Shown here one piece after another: positions 39,087-39,895 of a stretch of DNA of 39,895 bases. Source of the stretch: Pseudomonadota bacterium (lineage in GTDB: Bacteria > Pseudomonadota > Gammaproteobacteria > Acidiferrobacterales > Acidiferrobacteraceae). Position numbers and translations under genes: made by a program. How positions within the stretch are numbered: the first letter of the stretch is position 1; each line of letters begins with the position of its first letter. The stretch spans positions 1-39,895 of the forward strand of contig JAJYHM010000028.1 of assembly GCA_021784755.1 (NCBI GenBank), given 5' to 3'. Under the pieces are notes generated by a model. The model ran no database searches. It was not told the DNA's origin and was given only the letters and a program-made list of their open reading frames with translations.

Positions 39087-39341
39087 TTACACCGCCTCGG
39101 TACCGACGGGGCGGGTTGCCATGGCCTCTCCCCCGTGGCGAGCAGTGTCAAACGCCGCGAGCTTCTGTGCGAGCGTGAGCTTCGCCATGCCTGCACGCTT
39201 GACCAGCACGCCATCGTCAGCGATGGTGATCTCCACGGGCTGTCCAACGCTAAAGTGGGCCGCGCGAGCCACGGTTGCCGGTATACGAACCGCAAGACTA
39301 TTCCCCCAAAGCTGCACAGTAAGTTTTGCCGACCTTGCCAT
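39087..39341 (-). CDS. MazE-like AbrB-fold antitoxin
   Basis: The 84-residue protein begins MARSAKLTVQLWGNSLAVRI, then PATVARAAHFSVGQPVEITI and DDGVLVKRAG. This swapped-hairpin AbrB/MazE DNA-binding domain has the W-G-N-S-L-x-x-R-I-P signature. The C-terminal tail (about residues 50-84) is expected to bind MazF. I prefer the ATG at 39341, which places a GAGG site eight bases upstream; an ATG two codons earlier (39347) is possible. It is followed two bases later by the toxin. The promoter at 39372-39399 probably binds the complex for autorepression. Confidence 0.9.
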   Translation of the reverse strand: MARSAKLTVQLWGNSLAVRIPATVARAAHFSVGQPVEITIADDGVLVKRAGMAKLTLAQKLAAFDTARHGGEAMATRPVGTEAV

Positions 39342-39371
39342 GACCATTCCCTCTATCCAAATGTATCAACG

Positions 39372-39399
39372 AGCATACGCATACGACAATGGCCGTCAA
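39372..39399 (-). promoter_or_regulatory. Promoter of the mazEF-like operon
   Basis: On the minus strand, TTGACG (39399-39394), 16 bases and TATGCT (39377-39372) precede the antitoxin start by about 30 bases. A tandem CATACG repeat (plus strand 39375-39386) sits in the spacer and could be the operator for the toxin-antitoxin complex. Confidence 0.5.
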
Positions 39400-39495
39400 C
39401 ACGGGATTTTGGCGGGCTGATGCGCATCATGAAACGTTGCTCGAGCCCGAATTCATGTTCCTGATAGCGGACGTCTAGGCATCCCTTCCTCCTCG

Positions 39496-39524
39496 TTGCC
39501 GTCTGGTATCGGCCTTACTATACT
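39496..39524 (+). promoter_or_regulatory. Promoter of the PrlF/AbrB-type gene
   Basis: TTGCCG (39496-39501), a 17-base spacer and TATACT (39519-39524) give a good sigma70 promoter. The predicted start is near 39531, with an AAGGGAG site before the ATG at 39554. Confidence 0.6.
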
Positions 39525-39553
39525 GAACTCTGTAAAGAATAAGGGAGTCGGCG

Positions 39554-39772
39554 ATGACTATCGAAGTCACACTGACCAGCAAGGGCCAAACGACCATCCC
39601 CAAGGAAATTCGGGATAGTCTGAGCATGAAAGCCGGAGATCGCATGACCTTTACGCTCATGCCGGACGCCACCGTTGTCCTGCGCCTGAAAAGCAAGAGC
39701 CTGAGCGAGCTCGCGGGTACGCTACACAAAAAAGGGCGGAAGCATTTTTCTGTTGACCTGCTGTCACGTTGA
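39554..39772 (+). CDS. PrlF/AbrB-type antitoxin or regulator
   Basis: The 72-residue protein has the AbrB swapped-hairpin sequence TIEVTLTSKGQTTIPKEIRD, followed by SMKAGDRMTFTLMPDATVVL, the hallmark S-K-G-Q-x-T-(I/L)-P-x-x-(I/V)-R motif. It ends KSKSLSELAGTLHKKGRKHF plus SVDLLSR; the LAG(T/I)LHKKGRK tail is common in antitoxins placed before PIN or other toxins. No toxin frame follows in the remaining 120 bases of the window, so it is either solitary or its partner lies beyond. It diverges from the MazEF-like operon. Confidence 0.87.
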   Translation: MTIEVTLTSKGQTTIPKEIRDSLSMKAGDRMTFTLMPDATVVLRLKSKSLSELAGTLHKKGRKHFSVDLLSR

Positions 39773-39788
39773 TCAGTTGCGCGGCAAA

Positions 39789-39808
39789 CCTCCCCGTTCA
39801 GGGGGAGG
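39789..39808 (+). terminator. GC-rich stem-loop after the PrlF/AbrB-type gene
   Basis: CCTCCCC (39789-39795) pairs with GGGGAGG (39802-39808) around a 6-base loop, 16 bases after the stop. No U-tract follows, so it is only a possible terminator. If it works, it argues against a co-transcribed toxin downstream. Confidence 0.4.
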
Positions 39809-39895
39809 TCAAGAGCGCGGTGGGGAGGGGACTCAATGCGACCGCTCCAGCCCTTGCAAGGTGCGACACTAATCCGGTGCTTGTTGCTGCTCGAT
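39809..39895. other. Right edge without a recognisable gene
   Basis: These 87 bases contain no supported coding start. A frame opening with ATG at 39837 is too short at the window edge to judge. Confidence 0.3.

Overview
The window is a GC-rich chromosomal segment centred on a bacterial replication origin. Gene order and protein types point to Gammaproteobacteria in the broad sense. The two diagnostic blocks are gyrB-recF-dnaN-dnaA / rpmH-rnpA-yidD-yidC-mnmE and mnmG-rsmG-parA-parB-atpIBEFHAGDC-glmU-glmS. An acidophilic chemolithotroph of the Acidiferrobacter/Acidithiobacillus kind is possible, but this is only a guess from overall flavour. No 16S gene is present to settle it.

Layout. Positions 1-1200 hold decayed accessory genes (DUF2958-like and DUF4393/Abi-alpha-like remnants) lying against the 3' end of a tRNA-Gly(CCC). 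Then come thiS-thiG-trmB on the plus strand. They are followed by a scar at 3010-3630: a solitary VapB-like antitoxin with a toxin stub, bracketed by a partial, decayed second copy of trmB. A leftward block follows: dnaA, dnaN, recF, gyrB and a small Rof-like gene. Five DnaA boxes and an AT-rich stretch lie between dnaA and dnaN (probable oriC). A further DnaA box overlaps the -35 of the dnaA promoter. Two parS-type palindromes lie inside recF.

To the right, rpmH, rnpA, yidD, yidC and mnmE run rightward. The 44-codon rpmH lies at 10263-10397. Next is nhaA, whose end overlaps a convergent moxR-DUF58-tgpA operon. A minor-pilin operon of five class III signal genes follows, ending in a 555-residue PilX/GspK-like protein. 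Then come mnmG-rsmG-parA-parB, a small Sel1-type exported protein, and the complete F-type ATP synthase operon behind a near-consensus sigma70 promoter. A SlyD-like isomerase, glmU and glmS close the conserved block.

The right end (38380-39895) is accessory. It has two large hairpins and a possible small RNA after glmS, a MazE/MazF-type toxin-antitoxin pair on the minus strand, and a divergent PrlF/AbrB-type antitoxin gene on the plus strand.

How the genes work together: DnaA, DnaN, RecF, GyrB and the ParA/ParB/parS set cover initiation, elongation, topology and segregation of the origin region. RpmH, RnpA, YidD, YidC, MnmE, MnmG, RsmG, TrmB and the tRNA serve translation and membrane insertion. 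The ATP synthase and NhaA handle proton and sodium energetics. GlmS and GlmU make UDP-GlcNAc for the envelope. I see no CRISPR array, intact transposase or phage module. The most interesting leads are the structured region after glmS, the scarred trmB/vapBC locus, the long tgpA/nhaA overlap and the unusual final pilin gene.
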